Made by a program: the position numbers and the translations under genes. Below, one piece after another: positions 33,719 through 44,580 of a stretch of DNA of 64,000 nt. The DNA is from Craterostigma plantagineum. Its lineage: Eukaryota > Streptophyta > Magnoliopsida > Lamiales > Linderniaceae. The DNA is taken from contig JAPQWV010000028.1 of the NCBI GenBank assembly GCA_027422505.1, positions 3,810,001 through 3,874,000 of the forward strand. Reading direction: 5' to 3'. Within the stretch, counting starts at the first letter, position 1; every line of letters starts with the position of its first letter. The notes beneath the pieces were generated by a model. That model saw only the letters and a list, made by a program, of their open reading frames with translations. It ran no database searches and was not told the origin of the DNA.

Positions 33719-34376
33719 ACGAGGGTTGGAACGTGAGATATGGAGTCGTGGCTTGGATTCAATGACTTTTTTGGATGATTTCTGGGCTGCTGTTCTTGGA
33801 GTTTCTTCTATGGCATTTCCTCGAACACCTGCCGGGCGGAAGTTTGTCTCGCCATAAGCCTGGCCACCGGCCATCTCGGCCTCATAGTCAACGACCAGGT
33901 CGCCACCAAAGCACCATCGGCGAGGCGACAGTGGCCGCCCATTCAAATCTGCTATCACAAGGGCAGAAAATGCTTCGGTGCAATCGTTGTGCGAGCTCGT
34001 TTTCGTCGCGGTATACCTCGGCCCAACGGCGACCACCGACGAAGCTGCGACCACCAATGGACCAGCTGGGAAACGCTCTATTCGTGTGCATGCCTCCCGC
34101 GGCCAATGACCAACCATGGCGAGCACAATCGGTCGTCGAAAGGGGGGGTGGTGAGTGGTAGTAGTACAGCTCCCCGCATTGACAGAGAGGCGGACCACAA
34201 ATACTTAAGGGAAAAAACGTTCATGGGATAAAGACAGGCTCCAGGTGGAAAGCTTACCTGGTAGCATGCCGACCTGGCGATGACGAGACCCCAATTTATA
34301 AAAATGAGAGCAAGGAGCGCTGGGTTCAGCCTATAAAAATATCTCCCAAGTACATGTTTAAATATGCCCTTAACCT

Positions 34377-34389
34377 TCCAGATGAAAGT

Positions 34390-34390
<1 letters not shown>
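34377..34390. repeat. SINE target-site duplication, left copy
   Basis: TCCAGATGAAAGTG, repeated at 34635-34648. Confidence 0.9.
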
Positions 34391-34434
<44 letters not shown>

Positions 34435-34634
34435 GTAACCGGGGAAAGCCGATGGTGAAACCCCGGGGCCGACCCACTACCTGCTAAACGGGCCGACCAG
34501 TTCAATCGCACATGTCTGGGCCCATGTGGGCAGGCCTGGAGAAATGTCACAGGGTGGAGGTTCGAACCCAGGACCTCCCCAACATGACTCCAGGCACCTC
34601 CCCCTCACCAGTAGAGCTAAGGGCTCATCGGCAG
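34391..34634 (-). mobile_element. tRNA-derived SINE with a 43-nt A tail
   Basis: A 244-bp minus-strand element. Read 5' to 3' it starts at 34634, has an A-box-like TAGCTCTACTGG and a clear pol III B box GGTTCGAACC (about 34558-34567), a GC-rich body, then a tail seen as 43 T at 34391-34433. The TSD TCCAGATGAAAGTG flanks it. The long uninterrupted tail suggests a fairly recent insertion. Confidence 0.9.
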
Positions 34635-34648
34635 TCCAGATGAAAGTG
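34635..34648. repeat. SINE target-site duplication, right copy
   Basis: TCCAGATGAAAGTG, followed by TT that could extend it. Confidence 0.9.
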
Positions 34649-36459
34649 TTGGATGCGAATGTAGTAGGATGTTGGGAGAAAAGCACGAGAGGCAGAAATG
34701 TCGCCCATAAGTAAACATCCAGAGTCCTGCAATCTGTCGAGACGGATCAGCGTGGGTACTCAAAGTGCAGCTTGCAAGGGAAGGATTGCGGTCGGCAAAT
34801 AAAGAGGCATACTCCCCACTTTTTGAATGCGCTGACAAGCATCAGCACAATTAGAAGTAGGGGGAGTGGAGAGTGGTAGTAGTACAGGTCCGGACATTAA
34901 TAGTAAAGCTCACCCAGAATACTTAAGAAGAAAAATTCCTCCGAAAGGAGATAAGGGCATGAACAAAATGCAAAGAAAACATGCCACGAAGCCTCCAGGC
35001 ATTGACTCAGCTCCCAGAATGGAAACAAGGACCTAGGGCCCTAGTCTATTTCCAGGTTGGAGCCTCCCCAGTCAGTTTGCAGACCTTGTGATGACCGACA
35101 TCCAACCCACGGAAAGCGATGGCTGTCGTGTCCTTCTTATGTGGATATCGTTCAGGTACATGTTTAAATCCACCACTAACTTTTTAGATGAATGTTTGCA
35201 TGTGAGGGCAGCATGATGTTAGGAGGAGTGTGTGTAAGAAGGGAATGCTGCCTGTAAGTAAGCGTCTAGAACATGCCATGGAACCTTACGCATCAAGGAA
35301 CACGAATGGTCCAAAAGGGGAAGGATACGAACACTCCAAAAAGAAAAGCAACACAAAGGATCCAAGAAGGAAAGCAACATAAATGGTCCGAAAAGAAAAA
35401 CAATTAACAGTTCAAGAAGGTGGAACGTGGGGACCATCCACCGAAGCTGGAACCTCAGAAGCGACAGACAGCTCTTGTTATTCCAACCCGGAAAGCTACT
35501 CCATGAGAATCTCGGGCGAGATCTCCAGCAAAGTAAGAGAGCAGCAGGGCACTTCGATGAGCCAAAACCTGGAATGAGGAGCCGCCTCATGATCCACTTT
35601 GAGGGCCAGAGGAACACTCATAGCCGCAATAGCCCCTTCCAGAGCAGAAGTGGGCTCTCGCCTGGCAGCGAAACCTCCCAGGGCACTTTGAGGTCGATGA
35701 GTTGCTGTTGCTCCTCTACGAGACGGTTCAAAGTAGCTGCGAGGTCATTCCCCTGGGCAGCAGGAACGGTTGCATTACGCTCCTCCAACTGGTGCAACTT
35801 TTACGGGGCTAGGTCCTCAAGATAGGTTTCCAGAAGCCAGCGCATAACTCCCAGCTCCAGATGGGAAGCGTAGTGAATAACTTACGGACCTGGTGAAGAT
35901 GAGTCCCCAACTCATGGAGACGAAAGCAATAAGCGCCACGTCTAGCCCCGATGGACATCTTCTAGGTACACGTTTAAATATGCCAATGACCTTTCAGACG
36001 AATGTTTGCACGTGATTGCATCAGGACGTCAGAAGGAAAGTGCATGAGGATGGGATGTCGCTCAGGCTGGAAACGAATATCATAAGCCCTGGCCTTGCCC
36101 AGGCTCCGGATATGTCGATAACAAGTCTCAAGACTATAAACAGAAGGTAGTAAGCCCTAGCCTGTCAAGGTAATCTAACTTCCTGGATGTTTCGGCTAGC
36201 CTTCTAGTGCAGGTTTACGGATCAGCCGGCATGGACATCCAGACGTCCAATGCCGAGTCCCTGATCTAGAAGTCGAAGAATCATTTTTGGAGCAAAAGAT
36301 GAATCGAAGCTACAGTGGAAATTCGATGTATGGTGTCTGCAAGACGAGATCCGAAAGCTTACGCCCCTCAATCAGACCTGGCTTTCACACCAAACGGAAT
36401 GAGATAAAGCACCAGATAGAGCTGCTTCAGGAGCGCGATGCCAGTACCACTAGTGCTGC
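34649..36459. other. Non-coding interior of the LARD-like element
   Basis: No recognisable protein. A diverged unit like GTACATGTTTAAAT followed by AGATGAATGTTTGCA occurs near 34350, 35157 and 35963. A small frame at 35427-35825 has no known relatives and is not called a gene. Confidence 0.6.
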
Positions 36460-36720
36460 TTGACAGACAAAGACCCCACCTATCTGGTCGGTATATCTAA
36501 GTTCAGCTCCGCGCTGGCGCATGAAGGCCCGAACTATATGTTTGGGATATCTAAACCCACACGTGAAGGCCTAAACTATATATTTGGTATATCTAGGTCC
36601 AGCTCCGGCCTGGCACATGAAAGCCTGTCTATCTGCTCGGGACATCTAAGTCCAATTTTGCTCCGACATCTAAGACCCGACCTACTTCATCGGGATATTT
36701 ACTAAGTCCGGCTCTAATCT
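36460..36720. repeat. Degenerate ~65-bp tandem array, left part
   Basis: Repeats of a unit like GGGATATCTAAGTCCAGCTC with CTGGCGCATGAAGG. In one frame it yields a repeated FGISK-SS-LAHE peptide. It appears to be the same array type as 39500-40100, with the gypsy piece between them. Confidence 0.6.
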
Positions 36721-36990
36721 GGCGGGCAACGATCGACCCAGCATTCTTGAAGCATCGGTCTGACCCGTTCGCTGAGTTTGGGCACAAAAAAGCTGGCCCA
36801 AGAAAGCTTCAAGGCTAGCCCGGATAGGAAGGGACCCCGGAGAGCTACACCATATTGACTTCATTCAGGATGAAATTCGGATCCCTCCCAGCAGCTGAGT
36901 CTCTGTGCCTCTTCTCTCATTCTCGGTTCGAGTGCTCCACATGGCTTTTTGGTCCTTCGCCGACAGATTTGCGGCCTTACGCTTTTACTT

Positions 36991-38624
36991 TGTCACACCT
37001 CTCCGGAGCTTAGAAATTTTTCGCAATCTAAGACCAGTGTGATGGCAACGTCGTGGCCTTGGCTTGCCCCTAAGCTCGGCCAGACGCTCAGCCCAACTCA
37101 GCGATTATGCGGAATGCGGATTGCGCCTAGAATACGTTTCTTCTCGATTGCACCAAGTTACGTTCGTTCGAAATAAGGCTGCAGCGATTAATGCAGTAGC
37201 CCTTAAAAAGCAAGCAGAAGAGGCGAGTAATTTCGAGGAAGATCGGCCTAGAATTGGTGCAATGCGGCTAGCGACGCTTCGTGTGTCAAGTGCGGAACCT
37301 CAAGCTCTTGTCTCGAAAATGGTGGATTTGGGACATGGCGATGATGATTTAGCATGTGGTGATCAAAAGCACAGCTACGCCGTGGTGATGAAAGGTAATG
37401 CAGATCCCTTCAATGGTGGCACCCTTATTGATCGTTATTGACCGTTGACCATGGTCAACGGAGGCCGGAGGGCGACCGGTCGAACCTGACGAACGAGACC
37501 CGTCAAGATGGTGCGAGGGAAATTAAAGAAAGTTGGAAAATGACCGAGCATTAAGACTCGTAGGTAGCCTATCGAGCGGGGCGCTGAAAGGGCTGACTAG
37601 GTATGCGGTATGAGCGTATGCTAAGTTGGGACTTTAACGTGCTTGTTTTGTAGGTTGGCAAAACAGGGCGCGGACAACAGCGGGGCATGCACGCGGCTTA
37701 GGTGATGAGACGCGGGGCATCCAGCTGAGTACGTGCCTTGGCCAAAATAGACGCATGGGTGATGTGCGCAATTGGATCCCAGCTAAGCCACACAAGGGCG
37801 TGCGGCCAGCCGAGGCAGGCAGGCAGCAAACGGCACGCGATGTGGGGCGCAGCTAGGCGAGCCAACTTGAAATCGGACAAGGGAAATGACAAAGGCTAAA
37901 AGACAAGGCGAGACATGGCATGTGCATGGCTTAGGCAAGACCCACATGGCATGTGCATGGCTTGGGCAAGATCTAGATCCAGATCTGGATCCAGATCTAG
38001 ATCTAAGCACATGGGGGCAAAATGGGCATTGGCCATGCCAACACATGGGGCGAAATGGGCACCTGGCCAAGCACTATAAAAAGGCTCCAAGCCAAGCATT
38101 GAAGGGGGTGGAGACTGACGAAAATAAGAAGGCATTAATGAAAGCCTTGAGCGAAAATAGCCAGCCATAAAGTGTTCCTTTGAGTCTTGATGTCTTATGT
38201 CGAGTTGTCCTTGTTAAGCAAGTAGCTCTTGTTGAGTGAGCTTGACGTGTAATTACAAGTGGTGTGAACAAGTTAGGTCGAGTGAGCCGGGTGAGAGCGA
38301 GCGAGATCAAGGCTTGTACTTGTATTTACTAAAATAGGGTTTTTACCAAGTCGAGTTTATGACTTGGGTTTTCCCTTAAATCGTGTGTCTTAGTTGTTCT
38401 CGACTTTTGGTGTGAGTTCGGTTCAACAAACACAACTTACGCTTCGAACGAACGTAACTTGGTGCAATCGAGAAGAAACGTATTCCAGGCACAATCCGCA
38501 TTCCGCATAATCGCTGAGTTAGGCTGAGCGTCTGGCCGAGCTTAGGGGCAAGCCAAGGCCACGACGTTGCCATCACACTGGTCTTAGATTGCGAAAAATT
38601 TCTAAGCTCCGGAGAGGTGTGACA
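36991..38624 (+). repeat. Gypsy LTR (1,634 bp) with 182-bp terminal inverted repeats
   Basis: Begins TGTCACACCTCTCCGGAGC and ends GCTCCGGAGAGGTGTGACA, followed by a tRNA-iMet PBS. A TATA box CTATAAAAAGG lies near 38073. The first and last ~182 bp are inverted copies with about three mismatches, far longer than the usual few bases. Two opposed LTR ends joined together would be an alternative reading. Confidence 0.75.
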
Positions 38625-38628
38625 AAGT

Positions 38629-38640
38629 TGGTATCAGAGC
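38629..38640 (+). promoter_or_regulatory. Gypsy primer binding site (tRNA-iMet)
   Basis: TGGTATCAGAGC, four bases after the LTR end GGTGTGACA. Confidence 0.88.
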
Positions 38641-38774
38641 GCAGTCCGTGAAGGGAGGAAACGATTCTACCCCATCTCGAACCAGTTACGTCGAAGCATG
38701 GAAGGCACTAGCGAATCCAGCCCGCTAATGACTCGACACGGCGGCCGACTTTAACGTTAGCCGAACTTGAGGGA

Positions 38775-39299
38775 ATGATGGCTTTGCTCAATATGGCCGT
38801 GGAAAGTCTCAACGAGCGAGCTCCAGATGACTTGAAGGAGCAGCTCCAAAAACTCCAAGAAAAAGTGAGCTTAAACGAGGTAAAAATGACCGAGCTGACC
38901 CGGGTGGCAGACGCAGCGAAGTGCGAGGCTGAAGCTAATGCGAAGCGATGCACTGAGCTGGACACCGAGCTAAGGCTTGTCCGCAGCATATTGGCGTATA
39001 GGCGCGAAGCAGGGCAGCATCTTTATGGACCCGAGCCAATGTTTTACAATGGTGTCCGGGCCGCAAAGGAGCTCGAGAATTTTCTGTGGGACATGGAGCA
39101 ACACTTCGTGGCAGCGCGCGTTCGAGCCGAAGACAAGGTGGTCATGACTTCGAGATATTTTGTGGGAGATGCGAAAATGTGGTGGCGGACTCGACTTCAA
39201 GAGGACGCTGAGGCACAACAAGGCCAACTTAAGACATGGGAAGCTCTCAAGGCCGAGCTGAAAGCACATTTTCTGCCCCAAAATAGCGCATGGCTATGA
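38775..39299 (+). pseudogene. Gypsy gag fragment
   Basis: 174 codons. The N-terminal half is a coiled-coil-like region (DLKEQLQKLQEKVSLNEVKM). The retrotransposon gag core follows: ELENFLWDMEQHFVAA, then DAKMWWRTRL, then LKAELKAHFLP. The W, F and WW-R pattern is typical of Ty3-gypsy gag, which forms the particle shell. The domain breaks off after FLPQNSAW at about 39290, where the host LARD-like sequence resumes. The rest of gag, pol and a 3' LTR are missing, so this is a truncated insertion. Confidence 0.85.
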
Positions 39300-40287
39300 G
39301 CTGCTCCTGTTCTGCCGCAAGCTTGCTAGGTCATCATTCAACTGCCTGATCGCGACATCTCTATGCTTCAGCAGCTCGACTAGCTCCAACAGAGTGGACA
39401 TCCATCTTATCAAGGGAGATGGGCAAGGTCCACAGCATTGTAACCCGGTTCCCGCGCTAAGGTACGAAGACGTTGCTTTTGGAGCAGGAGTTCTACATCA
39501 ACTCCCCGACGACAAAGAGACCTGATCTATTCGATCAGGAGTCCAGCTTCGGACAGATGAACTAAGACCTGGTCTATCTCATCAGGATTCCCGGGATCCG
39601 GGTCAGTTCTCGAACACAAGTGGCACAACGATCAGCAACGTGGCTTCGCCCTGGTGAGGGAGAACCTGATCTGTTCAACCCTGATTTACAAAGTCCAGTT
39701 CTCTGCTGGCCGGAGAAGACCCAATCAATCTATTTGGGATTTCTAAGCCGACTTTGTGTTGGCATGTAAGGAGCCTATTCATTTAGTCGAGGTTCCTAAG
39801 TCTGGCTCCAGGCTAGCAAGCAAAGAGCTTACGCACCCCGTCTGGATGTTTTAAATCCAGATCTAACTGAGAGGCGGAAACTTGGGTTATCTAATCCAAT
39901 TCTCTGAAGTCAGCTCTCTGCCGACTCATAAAGTCCAGATCTATACGATCAGAATTTTCAAGTCCAGCTCCCTGCTGGTGAAGGGACCTGACCTCTCTGA
40001 TCAGAATTTCAAAGATCAGCTTTCCAGCAACAAGTAAAGACCTGGTCTACCTGATAAAGGAAGAGTCGGTCCGTATAATCAGGATACCCGATAAGGCATT
40101 GGCCGTCGAATGTCCAAGTCATCTAGTCAAGATTGTTGAGTACATCTCCGTGCATACATGTGATGTCCTGAGCTGCTTGGGACTTCTTGGGCAACGGGAG
40201 AAAATGGCGGAAGAGATTTAAGGACACAAGAGGAGGAATGCTTTCTTAATAATACTCCGAGATGCAATACTTAGCATATTGCAACTT
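39300..40287. repeat. Degenerate hairpin-rich tandem array, right part
   Basis: Repeats about 60 bp apart of a unit containing CCTGATC-TATTC-GATCAGG (perfect 7-bp stem at 39521-39539) and weaker versions, with TCCAGCT spacers. No protein frame is supported. Confidence 0.6.
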
Positions 40288-40299
40288 AGGGGGACTGGA
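40288..40299 (+). promoter_or_regulatory. Polypurine tract of the LARD-like element
   Basis: Purine-rich AGGGGGACTGGA immediately before the 3' LTR start TGATAG. Confidence 0.75.
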
Positions 40300-40930
40300 T
40301 GATAGTGGTGACCTTCGATCCAGCATTCCTCTTGACCTGACAACCCACAAAGAATAGAGTAGGAGGTTGGGTCCAAAGGAGACAAGGACTAGGTACGAGG
40401 TTCGACAAGGACAAAGTACGAAGGTGACATCTAGAGGAGCTCGGGAGATATTCCAGAGAGCTACGGAGCTATTCGAAAGGGCCAAAGGAAGTGTTCGGGA
40501 GAGGTAAGGAAGCGTCCGGGAGACCCGACGAGGAGAAGCAGTACCAAACCCTAGACGCGCCCACAAGTATATATAAGGGCTCTTATCCATTCTACAGCAT
40601 CTTACACACGCCCCACACACACTAACACACCAAGAACACACATAGATACTCTCTCTCCCTCTCTTTATCTTATTTTCACCATTTAGTGCTTGGAATCACT
40701 TGTAAATATGAGAGAATGCAAGATTGAGTGTGTAATCTTATCCCCTTAATAGTGAATATTCTCCGGCGGCCCGTGGACGTAGGATTCACCCGAATCCGAA
40801 CCACGTAAATCTCTGTCCCTTTACCTTTTATGTCCTTTTTCTTATATTTCCACCATGATTTCATCCGTTTCGGTCCTCACCTTTTTTTCCCGGACCACTA
40901 ATCTTGTTGGTCGGGGTCGTACCCGCATCA
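40300..40930 (+). repeat. 3' LTR of the non-coding element
   Basis: TGATAGTGGTGACC to ACCCGCATCA; 631 bp, highly similar to 33071-33698. Confidence 0.92.
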
Positions 40931-41905
40931 ACCCCAATGGGAGGATTCTTGTCCTGTTGACTACTGAATGGAGAGTCACCATCATGCATCAGACTGACCA
41001 ACTAATTCACCTTAAAGTGGTGAAACAGTGAGAGAGGTTCCACATGACCTGTGTCTATGGTCATAATAACAGTGCAAATAGAGAAGAACTATGGGATGGG
41101 CTCAGATTTCTAAATCAATCTGCTCCCATGGCTTGTTTGGGGAGATTTCAACAACGTGCTTTCACATGCAGATCGACTAGGGGGAGCACATGTTCAACCA
41201 TCTGAATATGAGGCCTTTTGGACCTGCCTAAGGGACTGTGGCTTTGAGGAAATAAGGAGGAAAGGTCAGCACTACACATGGTCCAATAAACAATGAGCTG
41301 ATTCCAGAATTTACAGCAAACTGGGCCTTTGGAAACCTTGCTTGGATTCAGAGGTACATGGATATTGAGGCACACTTCTTGCCTGAAGGATTATCAGACC
41401 ACTCTCCTATACTACTAAAGAGTTGTAGGGCCCACATTCATGCTAGGAAAGAGTTCAAATTCTTTAACATGTGGGTGGACTCCCCTAACTTCCTATCTGT
41501 GGTTGGGGATAACTGGACTAAGGGCTCCTTGATGGAATCTATAGGAAGGCACCTTGAACAGCTGGGGAAGCTTAAAGGCCATTTGAAGAAACTTAACCAG
41601 TTTGCCAACACTGTTCATAAACTGAGGAGGTCAGGCTGAAACTGGAAGATGCTCAAGAAACACTCAATGTTGATCCATTGAATTCAATTCTAGTAGCATA
41701 TGAGAAAACTGTTGCTGAAGAGTTCCACTTCATCAGCAAAGCCTGCACCAGATTTTTGGCTCAGAAAGCCAATGCTACGTGGCTTAAGGAGGGGGACAAT
41801 AATACAAAGTACTTCGATGCACTAATCAAGCAGAGGGTGTACAGGAACAGAATAACCTCAGTTGAGAATGATGAAGGGCTGGTTTCGGAGGACCAGCTGC
41901 CATAG
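40931..41905 (+). pseudogene. LINE-3 ORF2, rest of endonuclease and pre-RT region
   Basis: Continuation of the frame interrupted at 33070. Recognisable blocks: NGRILVLLTTEW; VYGHNNSANREELWDGL; APMACLG followed by FNNVLSHADRLGGAH (the GDFN region, frameshifted near 41140); HYTWSNKQ; LSDHSPILL (near 41393, the SDHS endonuclease motif); and the linker FLAQKANATWLKEGDNNTKY (41755-41812), which precedes the RT in plant LINEs. Several stops and frame changes are present. It ends near 41905, before any RT motif, at the gypsy LTR starting at 41919. Confidence 0.87.
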
Positions 41906-41918
41906 TCTCCTATCTAGT

Positions 41919-42085
41919 TGTAGAACCCGAGCCCCGTTAGCTAAATGACCAATAAATCTGAAACATTTTTTAGGAGGATGTGAAGATTTCGTGTATTAAT
42001 TTTATGCTTATGTGAATTACATGAATTTTGTGCTTACGTGACTATGTGGATTTTGTGCACATTAAATATGTAATTATGTGATGAC
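41919..42085 (+). repeat. Gypsy LTR 5' end, truncated
   Basis: Starts TGTAGAACCCGAGCCCCG and looks like the start of the LTR at 42086. It is cut after about 167 bp where that second LTR begins. Confidence 0.6.
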
Positions 42086-44580
42086 TGTAGCACCCGGGTC
42101 CTCGTAAGCAAATAGGGCCAATAAATTAGCATAAAGGTTGAATGCAATCATGTGCATTTCTTGCAAATCTTATGTGCTCGTGTGAACTATGTGAAATTTG
42201 CATGTTAAAATGCGTGCTTAACTTATGTGTGTGGAAAATTATGTGCTTCATTAATTGTGAATTTTGGTGTGTCTATTTGTGCTATGCGACCTCCAATTTA
42301 CTTAGGGATTTTCGAAATTTGGCAAAAGGGGATTTGGGCCATAAATGAAAATTTGCTTGTAAGCTAGAATTTGGTTTAAAATGTTAAATGAGGCTAGGAA
42401 ATTCAATTGGGCTACAAGCTAAAAAGGGACTACCTTTGAAAATTGGGTTATGGGCTAAAGAGTGAACTATACATTAGTTGGGTTACAGATACAATTTGGG
42501 CCCAAAATATTAGAGATGACTTTAAGGACAAACCCTCCCTAATTTGAGGGATATTTTTCGTCCCATATGCCCCATCACCATCCCTCACAACTTGATAATT
42601 ATCTAAAGCCCCTTTCAAAGTTCACAAACCCCCATAGAAAAGAAAACACGAGCTTGACCAAGAAAGGAGGAGAAGACAAGCTTCGTATCACACGAGCTTG
42701 GGATTAGGTGAGTTTCTACCATAGTCCTTGCCTTCTAATTACGTAACAAGGCATGTTAAGGAACCATAGACACGAAAAATACCCATTTGTTACAAATTTA
42801 GTAGTTTTAGTCTTCGAAAGGTGTATTCCTCGCTTGGAATTAGTATTCTTAGTTCGAACCTATCATGTTTAGGAATTATTAGGCATGAAATATATGTTTA
42901 GGACCGAGTTCGAGACTAAGTCGAATTTAGGGTTCATAAATTCATATGGTCTCCAACGAGTTCTTGAAAGATTTCCCTTTTTGATCCTTAAGACTAGAGT
43001 TTAGAGAATTAAAAGATGTTTTTGCGAGTTAAGGGTTTCGCGAACCCATAGTAATTCCGCGAACCCCATGCAACAAATGTTTGGCGAACTCGGCCACTTC
43101 GCGAACTGAGCACTTCGCGAACTCAAGGACGAAACGGGGGCCACTTCGTGTGCTGAGAAAAATTGGCGAACCCTTACGATTTACGAATCGCTCGGCGTTT
43201 TGCGAATCCACATGCAATTCGCGAACCCGGCGAAGTTGGCGAATTAAAGACGTTTCGCGGCCGAGCATATTTGGTGAATTCATTTGGCGAACTCCACGAG
43301 GATGGCGAATCCATACCATTCTGCGAGTCGAAGGATCGCGAAGCCAAGGTTGGCGAAGCCGCTCATTCCACGGGTTAGAAAGAGTCGCGAACCAAGTGGA
43401 GGTTTTGCGGGTTGGAGCTATTTTGCGAAACCACCAAAGTGACGAGTTGAAGTTTGCGGATTCGAGCCGTTTCACGGGCCGCGTCTATTTTGCGAACTCA
43501 TTTGGCTTCAACTTCGCGAAGCCTTGAAAGTTTGCGGGCCCAATATTGCGAAGCGAGCGGGGGGAAAGCCTTTCGCGAGCTGACATGAATTTGGCGAATT
43601 TAGGGCTTCACGAATTGAGTCCACTTGGCGAATCAAAGCTTTGCGTGTCCAAAAGTATCGCGCACTCACACATTCGCGAATTAGGAGATTCACGTGCTAT
43701 GAATGCTTTGCGAATTAACGAGGGTTTCACTTTGCGTACCCTAACAGTTGGCGAATTGAGAAGTAGCGAACCCACTTTGTGAACTCGGCATGCTTCACAA
43801 ACTCATATACTTCGCGAATCGAGCTTTGCGGATCCAATCAAGTAGCGAACCCCATAATTATTTAAAGGCCAATTCGCGAATCATACTTAGCGAAATTTAG
43901 CTAGACTTCACGAATTCAACTAGAGTTCTTGGAACGTGTTTATAACTTAGGAAAATTATTTTGCAAACTCTTTCCAATTAAATGATCCTTAGAAATGATA
44001 GTAACCATAACATAGCGACAGTTAAGTATTAATTAAGGTACTAACCTTCATGTTTTATGCCTAAGGTCGGGACTTAGGAGAATACCCGAGTCAGGTAGCG
44101 ACTAATCTGCGGAAGCCCGGTAAGTGGAAATCCAACTACAACACATAACACGTTTGTATGTGCTTGAATTATGTGATTAAGTGATGTAGTGCCTACGTGC
44201 TTATGTGAATGATGTGAACTTATATGACGTGATTTCATGGTTAAGGTAAGCATTATGGCATTAATGCCTTTTGCATATGCACGAGCATGCACGAAACACT
44301 TGGGGGCAATAAAATGATGAGCGCGCATGATTATGTCGCAAATAGCGAAAAATAATTGCCGAGGTGGGCAATCAAGTCATAAGTTAAGTAAGGGGCGGCT
44401 TCCGGGGCACCGAGACGGCGTTGATGCGCCGTCGGCGACGTTGATGCGTCGCCAATATACGAACGACGTTGATGCGTCGGGGGAAAGCTTGCACCCAAGT
44501 CGTGTATGAGCTCTCCTACGTTCTTAGTTTTCTTTTGAACTGTTTTTATTTATTTAGGGTTTTCTTACTCAATATTTTAT
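42086..44580 (+). repeat. Gypsy LTR fragment with GCGAA motif array
   Basis: Starts TGTAGCACCCGGGTCC. It contains a ~900-bp stretch (43021-43920) crowded with GCGAA, a splice-donor-like block near 44119-44148, and three hairpins at 44414-44479. No PBS is seen, so the 3' end is lost. The boundary with the opposing LTR near 44580 is approximate. The frames at 43029-43527 arise from the motif array and are not genes. Confidence 0.6.

Larger units (their letters stand above)
33071..40930 (+). mobile_element. Non-coding LTR element (LARD-like) with nested SINE and gypsy
   Basis: Two LTRs of 628 and 631 bp in direct orientation, PBS, purine tract and a 5-bp TSD bound an interior of about 6.6 kb with no gag-pol of its own. 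Repeated non-coding units fill it. A SINE (34391-34634) and a gypsy LTR plus gag piece (36991-39290) have inserted. It resembles large retrotransposon derivatives, which depend on enzymes from other elements. Confidence 0.88.
31520..41918 (+). mobile_element. LINE-3: diverged L1-type LINE split by an LTR element
   Basis: Plus-strand LINE with a short 5' UTR, ORF1 (31624-32824) and the start of ORF2 (32873-33070). ORF2 resumes at 40931-41905 after the nested element at 33071-40930. Removing that element plus one TSD copy joins the endonuclease frame (FVHNLNNHT then NGRILVLL). It is cut off before the reverse transcriptase by a gypsy LTR at 41919. Its proteins differ clearly from LINE-1/2, so it is another family. 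Confidence 0.85.

Noticed and set aside
36460..36720. CRISPR-like array
   Set aside because: Units are degenerate, lack fixed-length spacers, lie in a plant LTR element and have no cas genes nearby.
43029..43527. Overlapping 148-codon frames on both strands
   Set aside because: They arise from the GCGAA motif array, which depletes stops in several frames; products have no domain.
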